64,000 bases of DNA, from positions 168,991,310-169,055,309 of the forward strand of contig NC_134837.1 in assembly GCF_004210375.1 (NCBI RefSeq), in the 5' to 3' direction. Below are positions 47,284 to 58,371 of this stretch, in pieces. Positions within the stretch are counted from its first letter, which is position 1. Each line of letters starts with the position of its first letter. The notes below the pieces were generated by a model. That model worked only from the letters and a program-made list of their open reading frames with translations, did no database searches and had not been told where the DNA came from. A program made the translations under genes and the position numbers. The stretch comes from Tachypleus tridentatus (lineage: Eukaryota; Arthropoda; Merostomata; Xiphosura; Limulidae).

Positions 47284-47996
47284 TTTTCTCATCAATGAAA
47301 GTGTTAATACCCAAACTAGTCGTTCCGAGATACATGGTTATTTGTTCTGCTAAACTGTTCTGCTAAATTCTAACATTTCAGTATCAGTTAAAGACATTAA
47401 AATGAACTCATTTATAAAAGAAAAACCAATGTTGCTTTGAATAGAACATTTTGGTTATATTTTAATAAAACAACGGTTATTTTAAAAACGCATATGAACC
47501 GAATGAAGCAGAATTATTAATATTTATTAAACGTCAGTATTTTCACGATACATCAGAACAAATACAAAAGACTTCGCACATTTAACTGCTAAATATGCAG
47601 AATGCTAAATACATTGCTGTAGTTATAAGAAACGCTCCATTATTTTCAACTGTATAACTAAACTGAATAAAATAGCAATTTATTGAAGACACGATAAAAA
47701 CATGTATAAATATTAGTGGAAATAAATTCGAGTTAATTTAATTTGATCTTCTAATCAAAATGGTATGTCTAATATATTGTAAATCAGTTAATAATTATAT
47801 TTTTACGCCTGTTACACATTCGCAGAAATGATGAAATGTTCAAGACTATCGCATAGCCAAACTGTGTTCACATTTATTACTTACACCTAAGAAGTTATGC
47901 GTAATTGATTCAAATATTTCGAAATCGGTTTAAAGAAGATGGAGAGGTTTTAGGTAAATGACATGACTGAAGAGAAGGGATAGTGTGGACAAATCA

Positions 47997-48105
47997 TGTA
48001 TCAGCTGGCTAAAGACGATGACCTGCAAGGACAAACCTTGTACCAGTTGGAAAAATGATCGGTGAGGACAAACTGTGTACTAGCTGACAAAAGACAATGA
48101 ACAGT
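47997..48105 (+). repeat. Three diverged copies of an about 35-bp unit
   Basis: GGACAAAYC-TGTA-CAG-TGG recurs at 47997, 48029 and 48066 with substitutions. Confidence 0.6.
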
Positions 48106-48182
48106 GACCCAATTTGTTGTTAAACAATATTAAACGTTACAAAAGTCTAAAATGAATTTTCCTGTTAAATTCCATCACACGA

Positions 48183-48657
48183 GGCCAGACATACCTAGGT
48201 GGTTAGGGAGCTCGACTCATAATCTGAGGGTCGCAGGTTCGAATCACCGTCACACCAAACAGCCTCGTTCTCTTGACCGTGAAAGGTGTTATAATGTGAC
48301 GATCAATCCCACTGTTCTTTCATAAAATAGTAGCCTAATAGTTGGTGATGGTGGCAATGACTAGCTTCTTTCCCTCTTGCCTAGGCCCGGCATGGCTAGC
48401 GTGTTAAGGCGTGCGACTGATAATCTGAGGGTCGCGGGATCGCATCCCCATCGCGCCAAACATGCTCAACCTTTCAGCCGTGGGGGCGTTATAAGGTTAC
48501 GGTCCAACCCACTATTCGTTGGAAAAAGAGTAGCCCAAGAGTTGGCGGTGGGTGGTGATGATTAGTTGCCTTCCCTCTAGTCTTATACTGCTAAATTAGG
48601 GACGGCTAGCAAAGATAGCCTTCGTGTAGCTTTGCGCAAAATTAGAAAACAAACAAC
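48183..48657 (+). mobile_element. Two SINE-A copies in tandem
   Basis: An older copy (48183-48384) runs from GGCCAGACATACCTAGGTGG to CTTTCCCTCTTGCCTA. There it meets the start of a younger copy, GGCCCGGCATGGCTAGCG, at 48386 with its own tail AAATTAGAAAACAAAC. The younger one either inserted in the older or replaced its end; the older 3' part does not resume. Confidence 0.88.
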
Positions 48658-48768
48658 AATCCACCGCGTGAGATGTATGGAACTTTGTAGAAGTAAATAC
48701 GTTTATCATTAGGTTTTTCTTCGAGTAAGATAAGTTCATCTACAACTCGTTGGAAAAATATTCATAGT

Positions 48769-49011
48769 TTGTTTGTTTTTGAATTTCTCCGTCCCTACTT
48801 TAGCAGCGTAAGACTAGAGGAAAGGCAACCAGTTATCACCACCCACCGCCAACTCTTGGCCTACTCTTTTACCAACCAACAGTGGGATTGATCGTCACAT
48901 TATAACGACCTCACAGCTGAAAGGGCGAGCATGTTTGGTGTGGCAGGGATTCGAACCCCACGCCCTCGAATTGCGAGTCGAGTGCCTTAACCAACTGGCC
49001 ATGCTGGGCAT
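48769..49011 (-). mobile_element. SINE-A copy with tail-proximal deletion
   Basis: TTTGTTTTTGAATTTCTCCG jumps directly to TCCCTACTTTAGCAG, losing the CAGATAGCC module. It ends GGCCATGCTGGGC. Confidence 0.88.
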
Positions 49012-49175
49012 AAATCTTCATATTATTCATATTTGTTTAATGTTGATAATAATTAACATGTACTTATGATTCAAAATAAAAACCATTCATCTAATAGATA
49101 CATGCGCATATATTAATTTACCTGCTATTTTTTATAAGTAAACTTAGGTGCATTGTTTTTTTTTTTAGTAAAGCC

Positions 49176-49397
49176 ACGTCCTTCGCTAGTACAGCGGTAT
49201 GTCTTCGGATTTACAACGCTATAATCAGGGATTCGATTTCCCTCGGTGTGCTCAGCAGATAGCCCGATGTGGCTTTGCTATAAGAAAACACACAGCAAAG
49301 CCACAACAGTCTATCTGTTGTGTTCACAGAGAAGAGTCGAACTCCTGATTTTAGCGTTATAAATCTGTAGACTTACTACTGTTCCACTGGGAGGCTT
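49176..49397. mobile_element. Inverted pair of SINE-B copies, tail to tail
   Basis: A plus copy (49176-49292, TCGCTAGTACAGCGGTATG to AAAACACACAG) abuts a minus copy (49293-49397, CAAAGCCACAAC to CTGTTCCACTGGGAGG). The pair could fold into a hairpin. Confidence 0.88.
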
Positions 49398-49676
49398 TAT
49401 GTTTAATAATGGTTTCAGTTTTAAATTTGATGCACTTATAACAAAATCATGCAATCGAATATTCTTTACGTTTGTTGTTAATGTCCGTGACTTCATTTTC
49501 TGGCAAAACTTACTGAAAGATGACATCACAGAAAGAGAGAAGCCCGCACATATGTGACAACTCGTGCGTGACCTTTTCTGATACCATGCACAATTTTATA
49601 TTAAGCGTGGGTTGTTTATTACGTGTTCAAGAAACCAGAACTTGAGATCAACCCAGTAACGATCTACACTAGGCTT

Positions 49677-49702
49677 ATTATATATATATATATATATATA
49701 CA
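49677..49702. repeat. TA microsatellite
   Basis: About 11 TA units followed by CACA. Confidence 0.9.
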
Positions 49703-49835
49703 CAAAAACGTTTGCAATAAACTTTTGAGCAGACATTTTGATCTACGTTTCTGTTTTAAATTCTAAAAAGAAGCTAAACTCTTGCTAACAGGTAAGTATA
49801 ATTTGCAGTTGTATATCTGTTCTTAACGGAAAGTC

Positions 49836-49960
49836 TCCCCGCTGGTAGAGCCATAAGTCTACAGATTTACAACACCACAATCAGGGGTCCGATTTCCATC
49901 AGTGGACTCAACAGACAGCCCGATGTGGTTTTACGATAAGAAAATACACACACACTCTTA
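49836..49960 (+). mobile_element. SINE-B copy
   Basis: TCCCCGCTGGTAGAGCCATA, GGGGTCCGATTTCC, GACAGCCCGATGTGG, tail AAATACACACACAC. Confidence 0.87.
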
Positions 49961-50469
49961 ACGAAAAGAGGGTTTGATATAGCAGAATATTTTAACATAT
50001 ATGAACTACAGGTTTCTAAACTTCACATAAAAAAATGAAATATGTGAAACATATCTAATTTTTAAAGAAGTTATTTTATTAAACCATTACTTTCTAATGA
50101 TAAGTTTATAACTAAGATTCTCGCATACGACATTTTTGTACTGATATTTATACTCTTCTATGTATTTAATAGTTGTCGTTTGTAAAAATATTTGTATCTG
50201 AAAACACCGATATAGTATCCAAGTACGTAACGTGATTATACGAATCAGAAAACTATATTTGTTTATTTATTTTTTTAAAGGTGAATTTTACAGAAAAAAG
50301 AAAACTTTGCAGTCAAAAGAACTACTCATACTGATTAATTTTGCAAGTTCACATTTTTTATAAAAAAAAATATGTGCTAATAACTGAAACATAGAACTTA
50401 GTGCAAAAAGAGTCCTTTCCGAGCGGCAATCCGAACGTTTTAATTTTTACGTTTGCCGCTAGGAAAAAT

Positions 50470-50500
50470 ACTGTGACGTAATAGTTGCCAAACAAACCGC
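50470..50500 (+). promoter_or_regulatory. Possible promoter with a CRE-like site
   Basis: TGACGTAA lies at about 50474, roughly 60 bp upstream of the ATG of a candidate exon, in a locally GC-richer patch. No TATA box is at a convincing distance. This is weak evidence. Confidence 0.2.
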
Positions 50501-50534
50501 CAATGCCAGTGCGTTGAATGTATTATAAATAAAC

Positions 50535-51250
50535 ATGGCCAGTGCATACGGAGAAAGAGAGACGGAGTCTGTTTTGACTTTGTGTTCTGAACAGTGTCGA
50601 GTAGCATCATATCAATTCGAACCTACTCTGAATGAACAGTTACTTTTGACACAGATCTGACAAGTTCTAGTGATGAGGACAGTTTCACGAGCGAGAGTAG
50701 TGGAACTGATAGCGATACTGATACTCAGGCCGGTTGCGAGTCGGTCATACCTCCAGTGGAAGAATGGTAAGCCTAAGTCATGACAACAAATATGGCCTGT
50801 ATTATTTCACGTGCAATTTTAAGCATCTCGAAACCTGTCTGGTGTTTATAAATTATTGGTATCGCAGACTGGGTTTTATTTGTTTATACTTTGCCGACTA
50901 TGGTAACTAATACTCGGCCCTTCCACAATCATTGTACCGGGTATTTATGACTCGTAACAAAATGGATTTCAATTATACGTCATAATTCTGTCTATAAAAT
51001 CAAACTAGATGTAGCAGTCTGAATAGTTAATTTATCTTGAAACGTTAAATTTGAAAACTGGAATTTTTCAATTTTTTTCATATTTAAAAATGATACCAAA
51101 ACATCTACAGAATGATCTACCAGCTTTTAAACTTGGAATATACTCTATTTGGGATATATTTGTCCACTGTCTAGACTAGGAAATCAAGGTTTCACTGACT
51201 TTCAGGTGCCACAAATGCAAAACACGCTCGTGAATGTGAAATGTGTATGT
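50535..51250 (+). pseudogene. Candidate P2X7-like zinc-binding-domain gene, two exons, broken
   Basis: Exon 1 starts ATG at 50535 (MASAYGERE...YQFEPTLNEQ). After a one-base frame shift near 50645 it continues DTDLTSSSDEDSFTSESSG...VIPPVEE, ending TG at the donor GTAAGC (50767). The acceptor TTTCAG at 51205 joins TG to GTGCCACAAATGC, giving WCHKCK. After a stop or shift, an ECEMC segment follows. A YxFEP motif, acidic Ser/Asp stretch and WC-x-x-C...C-x-x-C order recall the invertebrate proteins with a P2X7 C-terminal-like zinc domain. The cysteine spacing is shorter than I expect, and two disruptions are needed. It may be a relic. The family assignment comes from memory. Confidence 0.35.
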
Positions 51251-51317
51251 CAAGTTACATTCTTCAAAAACTTGTACTTTTTAAGTTATTAAATTATACT
51301 AATTATTGTTTATCGAT

Positions 51318-51715
51318 TTATAGTGCACACAAACCTTTAAGTTTGTTCTTTTCGTGATGGCAAGGGATGGCTTCAGAGGGGGTGGAACCTGTACGATGCA
51401 GGCTGAGATCAGTCCTCAGCTCTACACGAGGAAAGATGGTGGGGACGATCCTGTCTACTCCCGATGGTTTTTTCAGTCTCAACCTGTCTGGCTTGAAACC
51501 CACGAAATCCAAAACAGTGGGATCCGACACAAAACATGAGCGTTCAAAGTGATCTTGACAAAGAGGTGCATGGTGTGAAGATGCCAGTTCTTCCTGTTGA
51601 CCATCCGCACCCACTGTCGCCACCTTGCCGGTTCCTCCTCTTTGCACGGAAACGAAAAGAAGCTTTTGCCCGATGCCGAACCGTTTTTACAAACATAAGC
51701 AACGCAGTAAACCAT
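51318..51715 (-). pseudogene. THAP-domain gene or exon with a frameshift
   Basis: The minus strand starts ATG at 51715, MVYCVAYVCKNGSASGKSFF, followed by FPCKEEEPARWRQWVRMVNRKNW. After a one-frame shift near 51590 it continues HHAPLCQDHFERSCF, DFVGFKPDRLRLKK and VPTIFPRV. This gives the C2CH zinc ligands (Cys4, Cys9, Cys and His of LCQDHF) and the AVPTIF-like box of THAP domains, which bind DNA sequence-specifically in transposases and regulators. The downstream frame stays open to 51318, then splices or ends. The shift may be a real mutation or a base-call error. It converges on the P2X7-like exons. Confidence 0.7.
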
Positions 51716-52054
51716 GTTATCATAAAACAAACATAAAGTAGTAATATCAAGACAAAAGTAGTCTCACAAAGTATGTAATCCGAAAAAAGCACCGATAGAT
51801 TTACATAAAACACCAGCACTGAAAGGAACACAATGGTAGGCGCGCTACGAAGCGTGTTTGGCACTATTATGTCATATTTGTAAAATGTCACGGAAACAGC
51901 CGAACGACCGAGAGGAACTTGAATTCGAGGACACGCATATTTTGTTTTATTTTTTACTCAAGAATTAAAGTGTTTAAAAATATGGCAACCACACAGAAAT
52001 TATACCGAACCTAAGTAGTTTCTAAGGCAATTATTAAATTTGTTGAAAATTCAC

Positions 52055-52306
52055 TTTTAAATTTCACGCAAAGCTACACGAGGGGCTATCTGCGCTAGCC
52101 TTCTCTAATTTAGTTGTGTAAGACTAGTCATCACCACCCATCATCAACTCTTGTGCTACTCTTTTACTAACGAATAGTGGCATTGACCATCACATAATAA
52201 TGCCCCCACGGCTGAAAGGGCAAGCATGTTTAGTGTGGCAGGGATTCGAACCCGCGATCCTCACATTACGAGTCGAGTGCTCTAACCAGTTAGTCATGCC
52301 GGGCCT
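52055..52306 (-). mobile_element. SINE-A copy
   Basis: TAAATTTCACGCAAAGC to GTCATGCCGGGCC; a short stretch around AGAGGGAAGGCAG is missing. Confidence 0.9.
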
Positions 52307-52705
52307 CAAAAATATTCACTTATTGTGTTTTCAGTGTCCCTATTATTAATTCACTTGCAAGTGGCGGGTTCAACCGAAGAAACAAAACGAACATCGTTTT
52401 CTAATTCTAAAATAAACTTAAATTCAAAGCACAAAAACATAATTCAAATAATTTATATGAACATAAAGAGAGAAAAATAAAGTAATTTACTCAAAAACAA
52501 GGTTTTAACCAAAACATGTTTTTTGCTGAATATTCTAGACTGTGAAAGCTCTATCCTTGTGATGGACACAATGCACGTAGCCCACTCTACAGCGTTGAGC
52601 TTAAAACTAACAAGATAACATAAAAATAGGAGCAAATAGTGTTCTAGTGGATTAGAAAGGTAATTCTTAATTTGTGGTCTACAGGATTCATTCAGAAGAT
52701 TGATG

Positions 52706-53267
52706 TTTGTTTGTGTGTTTTCTCTTTAATTTCGCGCAAAACTACACGAGGGCTATCTATGCTAGCCGTCCTAATTTGTCTGTTTGTTTGTTTTGGAATT
52801 TCGCACAAAGCTACTCGAGGGCTATCTGTGCTAGCCGTCCCTAATTTAGCAGTGTAAGACTAGAGGGAAGGCAGCTAGTCATCACCACCCACCGCCAACT
52901 CTTGGGCTACTCTTTTACCAACGAATAGTGCGATTGACCGTCACATTATACGCCCCCACGGCTGGGAGGGCGAGCATGTTTAGCGCGACGCGGGCGCGAA
53001 CCCGCGACCCTCGAATTACGAGTCGCACGCCTTACGCGCTTGGTCATGCCAGGCCCCTAATTTGTCAGTATAAGATTAGAGGGAAAGCAGCTAATCATCA
53101 CCACCCACCGACAACTCTTGGGCTACTTTTTTACCAATGAATAGTGGAATTAATCGTTACATTATAACGCCTTATACCTGAAAGTGCGAGCATGTTTGGT
53201 GTAACGGGGATTCTAACTCCCGACCCTCGCATTACGATTCGAGTGCGTTAGCCACCTGGTCATGTCG
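52706..53267 (-). mobile_element. Older SINE-A copy split by a younger one
   Basis: The outer copy starts with tail TTTGTTTGTGTG at 52706 and is interrupted at GCCGTCCTAATTTGTC. It resumes at 53056 with the same CCTAATTTGTC and runs to GGTCATGTCG near 53267. Confidence 0.93.
52770..53066 (-). mobile_element. Young SINE-A (GCGC subfamily) nested in another SINE, 11-bp duplication
   Basis: The inner SINE (52781-53055) is bounded by CCTAATTTGTC at 52770-52780 and 53056-53066. Its head carries the same GCGACGCGGGCGCGAACC signature as the 5.6-kb copy, which it closely resembles. Confidence 0.95.
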
Positions 53268-53289
53268 ATCAAAAAGGAAAAGGTAATAT

Positions 53290-54139
53290 AATATATACGT
53301 CCCACAGTTATTAGACGAGATAAAGAAAAACACAAAATGTCAGTGGTGTGAAAACTATAATGTTTGATAATCATTAGAAGGTTTCCGAATAAAGTTTAGT
53401 CTTTGTTGTCTTTATGTCCGTGACACATTAAAATTGTCATTAAAATCCTAAACAACCACAACAAGAAATGTTTTCGTTATTTCAGTTGATAATGAATTTT
53501 ATTTTACGTTTGTATATGCACAATATACATTTTTTGTGATTGTGTTTTTACTTACTTTTACTAATTCGCCTTTTACAAGCAGTGTGCAAATAATAGATTC
53601 ACACTACCGCAGAACTTGAACTATAGCATAATTATACCAACTGTCCAAGTTCCAATTAATGTCTCAATTAACCTAAATCGTTTTTAGAATTTAGAAGGCG
53701 TCTAATGCATTATCGAGTAAATTATGAATACAGAATAGCCAATTACTTTCAGCTAGTTAACTCAAAGCAGAGAAAACATTGGTTTTATAAGTTTGCTTAC
53801 CTTGTCATAATATGGCCACATTTATATTTATGCACACTTAGGCCTAATTTCATACTATACACTTCCTGAACTCTAAGGTTCAACAAAGTCAACATCTGTA
53901 TCTGTACACTTCCTCAATACCAAGGTTCAGTAAAACTTACCCCTGTTTTAATGTTATTTAAAAAATAATTAACCATGTCAGATGACTTTGAAGCCAAATT
54001 GTAATATTACAGAAAGATCCCTGAAGTGAACATAATCACGAGATCCTACAGACCAAAAAGAAAAGAAAGAAATTATCCTATATTCTCAACATTTCTTCTA
54101 AACTGTCAAGTCATATATTTGTACATTTCAGTACTTTCC
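53290..54139. other. No recognisable feature
   Basis: AT-rich sequence between SINE relics; no open frame of note. Confidence 0.5.
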
Positions 54140-54380
54140 TAGAAAGTTACACAAAGGTTACCTCTGTGTGTAGCTGTCCCCTAGTTTGAACAGATAATAA
54201 ACTAGAATAATGCAGTAAGTAAACAATATCTACCACCAACTTTCGAGCTACCTTTGTCCAACCAAAAAGTGAGATCTCCCATTACTTCTGTAGCACACTT
54301 ATGCTCTCATATTGTGGAATGAAATTTGCAGTGACGGGCCGTGAACCACCGATTCTAAGATTTACAGTTCGAACATGCTG
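54140..54380 (-). mobile_element. Ancient SINE-A-like copy
   Basis: GTTACACAAAGGTTACCTC, CCACCAACTTTCGAGCTAC and GGGCCGTGAACCACCGATT appear in reversed A order with heavy decay. Confidence 0.5.
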
Positions 54381-54684
54381 AAAATTCAGTCACACTCAAA
54401 CCCATATTTCAGATGAAGATTTTGAAATTTTTAAGTATCTGAAATCTTAGATGAGTGACGACATTTCATTCACTTTCGTCGATCTTCGTCAGCTTGTGGA
54501 TTTTTATTTCTAATAAAGTGCGTTGCCTTAACCTTTCTAGTTCTTTCATTGTTTTCAGTATAGATCATTACAGAGCAGTTCTAGTCTCTTTGATCTGTTT
54601 CTCATGTTCTGTTGTAGACAAAGAGGTATTTTTTACTGACGTTTCACGATATGTCTGACGTTTTATTTTTCTACCTCAGGTCAG

Positions 54685-54795
54685 AGGTGGCATAACCTTG
54701 GTAGTTATAGCACCCGACTCGCAAGCTGAGGGTCATGGGGCGAATCTCGCTCTTTCAGCCATGGAGCATAATATGCTAGGGTCAATTCTGTTGTA
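54685..54795 (+). mobile_element. SINE-A head with deletion
   Basis: GGTGGCATAACCTTGGTAG, CGACTCGCAAGCTGAGGGTC and GCTCTTTCAGCCATGGAG; box B is partly deleted and the body ends early. Confidence 0.7.
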
Positions 54796-54837
54796 AATTC
54801 ATATTTTTCAGACATGTACTTTATTTTACTGCCACTC

Positions 54838-55100
54838 AACTGACTTCTTCCTGCTAACCACATATTTCAAATAAAAGGTTAAATATTTTATCAACTGAAT
54901 TCTACGTGTTAACAACACCTGTCAAATAAAAGGTTAATTTTTTTATCAACTGAATTCTACATGCTAACCACATCATTCAAATAAAATGTTAAACAAGCTG
55001 AATCTACCTGCCAACCACGTCTTTTAAACAAAGTGTTAAATGCTTTATCAGCTGAATTGCATCTTTTAATTGTCGTTTTCAAATAAAAAGTTAACACTTT
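54838..55100 (+). repeat. Degenerate minisatellite, about 57-bp units
   Basis: CTAACCACAT, CAAATAAAAGGTTAA and TTTATCAACTGAATTCTAC recur four to five times with divergence. Confidence 0.85.
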
Positions 55101-55387
55101 GAAATGTGTTAACAATGGAAGGAAAGTCCTGATAATTAGATTGTTGGGCATAATTCTTACAAACTAGAAAATAAATTTTCACCAACTGATGATGTCATAT
55201 CTGACATAAAGTACATAGAATATAACATTTAAATACAACGTAACGTTTACCTTTGATTAGTATTAAGAATATTAATAATCCCTTTGTATTTTCTAAGGCA
55301 AATCATTTTTCAAAATATTTTGATATAAAGAAGCTTTTATCTGTATTCAAGAACTTTTACCGGTTTTTCTAATCAAACTGTTTATGA

Positions 55388-55600
55388 TTTGGTTTGTTTT
55401 GAATTTTGGGCAAAGCTGCACGAGGGCTATTTGCACTAGCCGTCTCTAATTTAGCAGTGTAAGACTAGAGGGAAGGCAACTAATAATCACCACTCACCGC
55501 CAATTCTTGAGCTACTATTTTACCAATCAGTAGTGGGATTGACTATCACATTATGACGCCCCTAAGGCCGAAAGAGCGAGTATGTATGGTGTGGCGGGGC
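55388..55600 (-). mobile_element. SINE-A copy lacking the tRNA head
   Basis: TTGTTTTGAATTTTGGGC to GTATGGTGTGGCGGGG, where it stops before box B. Confidence 0.87.
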
Positions 55601-56752
55601 ATATTATTTATACCTATTTAATTAACATCATATTGAAATTAATCATTTCAAAAATTTCCAATTCATCGTCTTCAGATTATTGAAATATTCTCCAATTTTT
55701 GAAATGAATTTGCAGTTATTCTAGTTTTTTCATTGAAATACTTTTATGTTATTCACTTTAAAACTACTTACCAATATTCTTCCGAGATGCTCATGGAAGT
55801 GATGACTTTCGTAAAATTTAGGGATAAGATTATTTTTGTTTTTGCTTTCTTATATTCTTACGTAAAGTTAACAAAACAGCTATCTATATACACCTTTTAT
55901 CTATCTGTTTCTTTACGTTTTAATAATTTAAAAGAAATGTATAAAAGTTTTATTACAGTTTCATACCATAAAGCCTAGAATACCAGACCAAACCAAAACT
56001 AAAACTATATCATCTCGAAAGGCCATTTCAATGCTACATTATCTTCACTATTGGTATCATGGTGCGTGGGTTTGTATTGTAGTCCAGCCTACTATTAGAG
56101 TAAAAAGCGGCTCACCCTTTTAATGAATACAGGTTCTACACACGTTTTCAGATTATACGTCTTTCAGAAAGTAGAGGTTAAAGGGCTTATAATTCTAATC
56201 ATGATGTTAAAAAGAGGTAAGCTCAAAAAAGTTAATTTAAGACAAAAACTGAAAAACCTTATAATACGAATCAGTTATAATAACACGAAACTAGAAATCT
56301 GTTTATCCCTGACACTTAAAGGTCCACTTTTCGAAAGCGCACGCGTTATAAGGTTTTGTACTTTTGTTCATGACCGTATGTGACTAAATACGACAAAAGC
56401 CTTGACTGCCTTCATTTCCTGTGATCAATACCAACGTCAGCTGTAAACATTCTCTAGTTGTCAGTCAGTTAGTAAGTACGTTAACTGTAAATGTACGAAA
56501 TTAGTTCTTGGAAAAGTTTTATCAGACATAGATGTGGTTTGTGTAGTTCTATAGAAACTCTCAGAGAGCCAAGATATATCTCAGGTATCATGAAATGAAT
56601 AGTATTACTATTCGGCTAAGTTGTATTTAAATCGAAACTCATTACTAAACTCGAATGAAATTTAAAAGCGTTTCCAACGTCAGAAAGTTTTTCATTACAA
56701 AACACTTTTCAGCACTGCTGGATTTAAGAGTATTTTAAAGTAAAATATGCAT

Positions 56753-56867
56753 AAAACATTAGACTTACCCATAGTGTATGTGTATGTGTGTGGTAAAAAC
56801 ATTAGATTTACCCATAGTGTGTGTGGCATAAAACATTAGACTTACCTGTAGTGTGTGTGTGTGTGAT
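56753..56867 (+). repeat. Three-copy minisatellite, 35-40 bp units
   Basis: AAAACATTAGACTTACC followed by TAGTGTGTGTG recurs three times with variable GT tracts. It directly precedes the GT-rich end of a SINE-B. Confidence 0.8.
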
Positions 56868-56970
56868 TTCTTATAGCAAAGCCACATCAAGCTATCTGCT
56901 GAGTCCACCGAGGGGAATCGAAACTCTGATTTTAGTGTTGTAAATTCGTAGACTTACCGCTGTACCAGCG
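56857..56970 (-). mobile_element. SINE-B copy
   Basis: GTGTGTGATTTCTTATAGC, GGGGAATCGAAACTC, and a head ending CGCTGTACCAGCGGG. Confidence 0.88.
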
Positions 56971-58044
56971 GGTGACTATTCATAGTAAAGGACGCCTAGG
57001 TACATCAACTCAGTGCTGAGTTTAGTTTTATAAGATTTAGTTTAAAACTCTAATTAGGAACTAAATACAACAAAATTGTTAAAAACTGCTAATACTAAGC
57101 ATATCAATCCCAGAATCTTCAACACAACCCAGTCTTTGTAATACAGTTTTAATAACGTTACTTAATTAATATTATTTTCTGATCAGAGAAGGTAAAGAAG
57201 ATGGAAAGCTCTACCTGGTTATCAGTATATCTAATTAAAAATACTCATTGAAAGTAGGCAAACGTTGTTAATTTGTTGTATATTTTATACTTTTCGATGA
57301 GAATAAAGATAATGCCAAAAATACACTAATTGAATATCAAAAGGCACATGTTTCACAAAATTGTTAGGTTACAAAATGTAGCATTTAGCAAAATTTAATC
57401 GAATTTCGATAAGATGTTTGGCGATAAGTTTGTGGCTCACGTACGTTAGGCATTCGTTAGAGGAAGTCATGTTAAAGTTATCAATAACTGAATTAAAAGG
57501 TTGTATTAAAAAAAAAAACTCCTGAAAAATAAACAACAACATAGCATTACACCAGTGATGTCCAACTGTATAACCGTGAAAACTTTCATCCAATAAAACA
57601 TCTCTGCAGAGCAATTCAAGCTGAGTTAAATTGAGAAAGAGAAGAGACAGAATAGAATAAAAGGGATGAAGAGAAAAAATAAGTGCTAATGAATATAAGA
57701 CAGTGAGAGTATTTACTTGACCAATAGCTTTTGTTGATGTTGACCAGCGTCCAGTTTAATTAAATGCAAATTGATAATAACACAGTAAAAGGAAAAACAT
57801 AAACGTTGGTTAGAGTGCTGAAACCAACCTTGGATGACTATACATTACGTAGATTTATGATTAGTTTAAATCCCCAAATTTCTTTGAATTTGATTAGATA
57901 TATTTGGTATTGCAACCACCAATAGTATTGAAAACGAAGAGAACCCCACTAGGCCCGATCTCGGCTGAGCGAAGAATGTGTCAGGGGTTGTGTAGTTTGA
58001 GTCCTTTCACAGGTAAAAAAGAAAAAGTTGTTCTCCTTACTTCG

Positions 58045-58192
58045 GATTTGTGTTATAAAAGAGATCCTTAACTTGCTCTCTTCGATGTAAGAAGTGTAGG
58101 TAGCAGGTCGTGTTGGCTACTTGATTTGTGTTATAAAAGAGGTCCTTAACTCGCTCTGTTTGATGTAAGAAGTGTAGGTAGCAGGTCGTGTT
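58045..58192 (+). repeat. Tandem duplication of a 78-bp unit
   Basis: GATTTGTGTTATAAAAGAG through GTAGCAGGTCGTGTT occurs twice with few differences. Confidence 0.92.
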
Positions 58193-58195
58193 TAC

Positions 58196-58285
58196 TTGTT
58201 TTCTCTCTGGTTTACCATTTTAAAGTTAGGGGCAGTTAGATCAGTTAGTCCTCGTATAGTTTTACGCGACAAACGACAGACAATT
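58196..58285 (+). mobile_element. Ancient SINE-A tail fragment
   Basis: AGTTAGGGGCAGTTAGATCA, GTCCTCGTATAGTTTTACGC and GACAAACGACAG match the diverged 3' third of family A. Confidence 0.5.
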
Positions 58286-58371
58286 TTAAGTTGTAAGGCT
58301 GCTAATTAGTTAATATTTTACTTACCATTTTGACTGTTATCTTACATACAACCCTAAAGATTAGTTTTGGA

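Larger units (their letters stand above)
47126..47335 (+). repeat. Tandem pair of Penelope-type pLTR fragments
   Basis: Two diverged units of about 104 bp start CACTTGCAAA at 47126 and 47230. Both contain GGTCGAAACGTTGTTC, then TTCTC/TTATCAAT-like sequence and AAGTGTTAA. They are the same kind of sequence as the 19.5-kb foldback. Tandem repetition of hammerhead-bearing units is typical of retroelements that use them. Confidence 0.6.

Noticed and set aside
52928-53140. Open frame MRLTV...TRARTRDPRITSRTPYALGHARP, and similar frames at 37237, 35264, 48377 and 10488
   Set aside because: These are translations of SINE-A heads and bodies, not proteins.
57369-57614. 81-codon minus-strand frame considered as a hAT fragment
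   Set aside because: No collinear match to hAT motifs could be made by eye.
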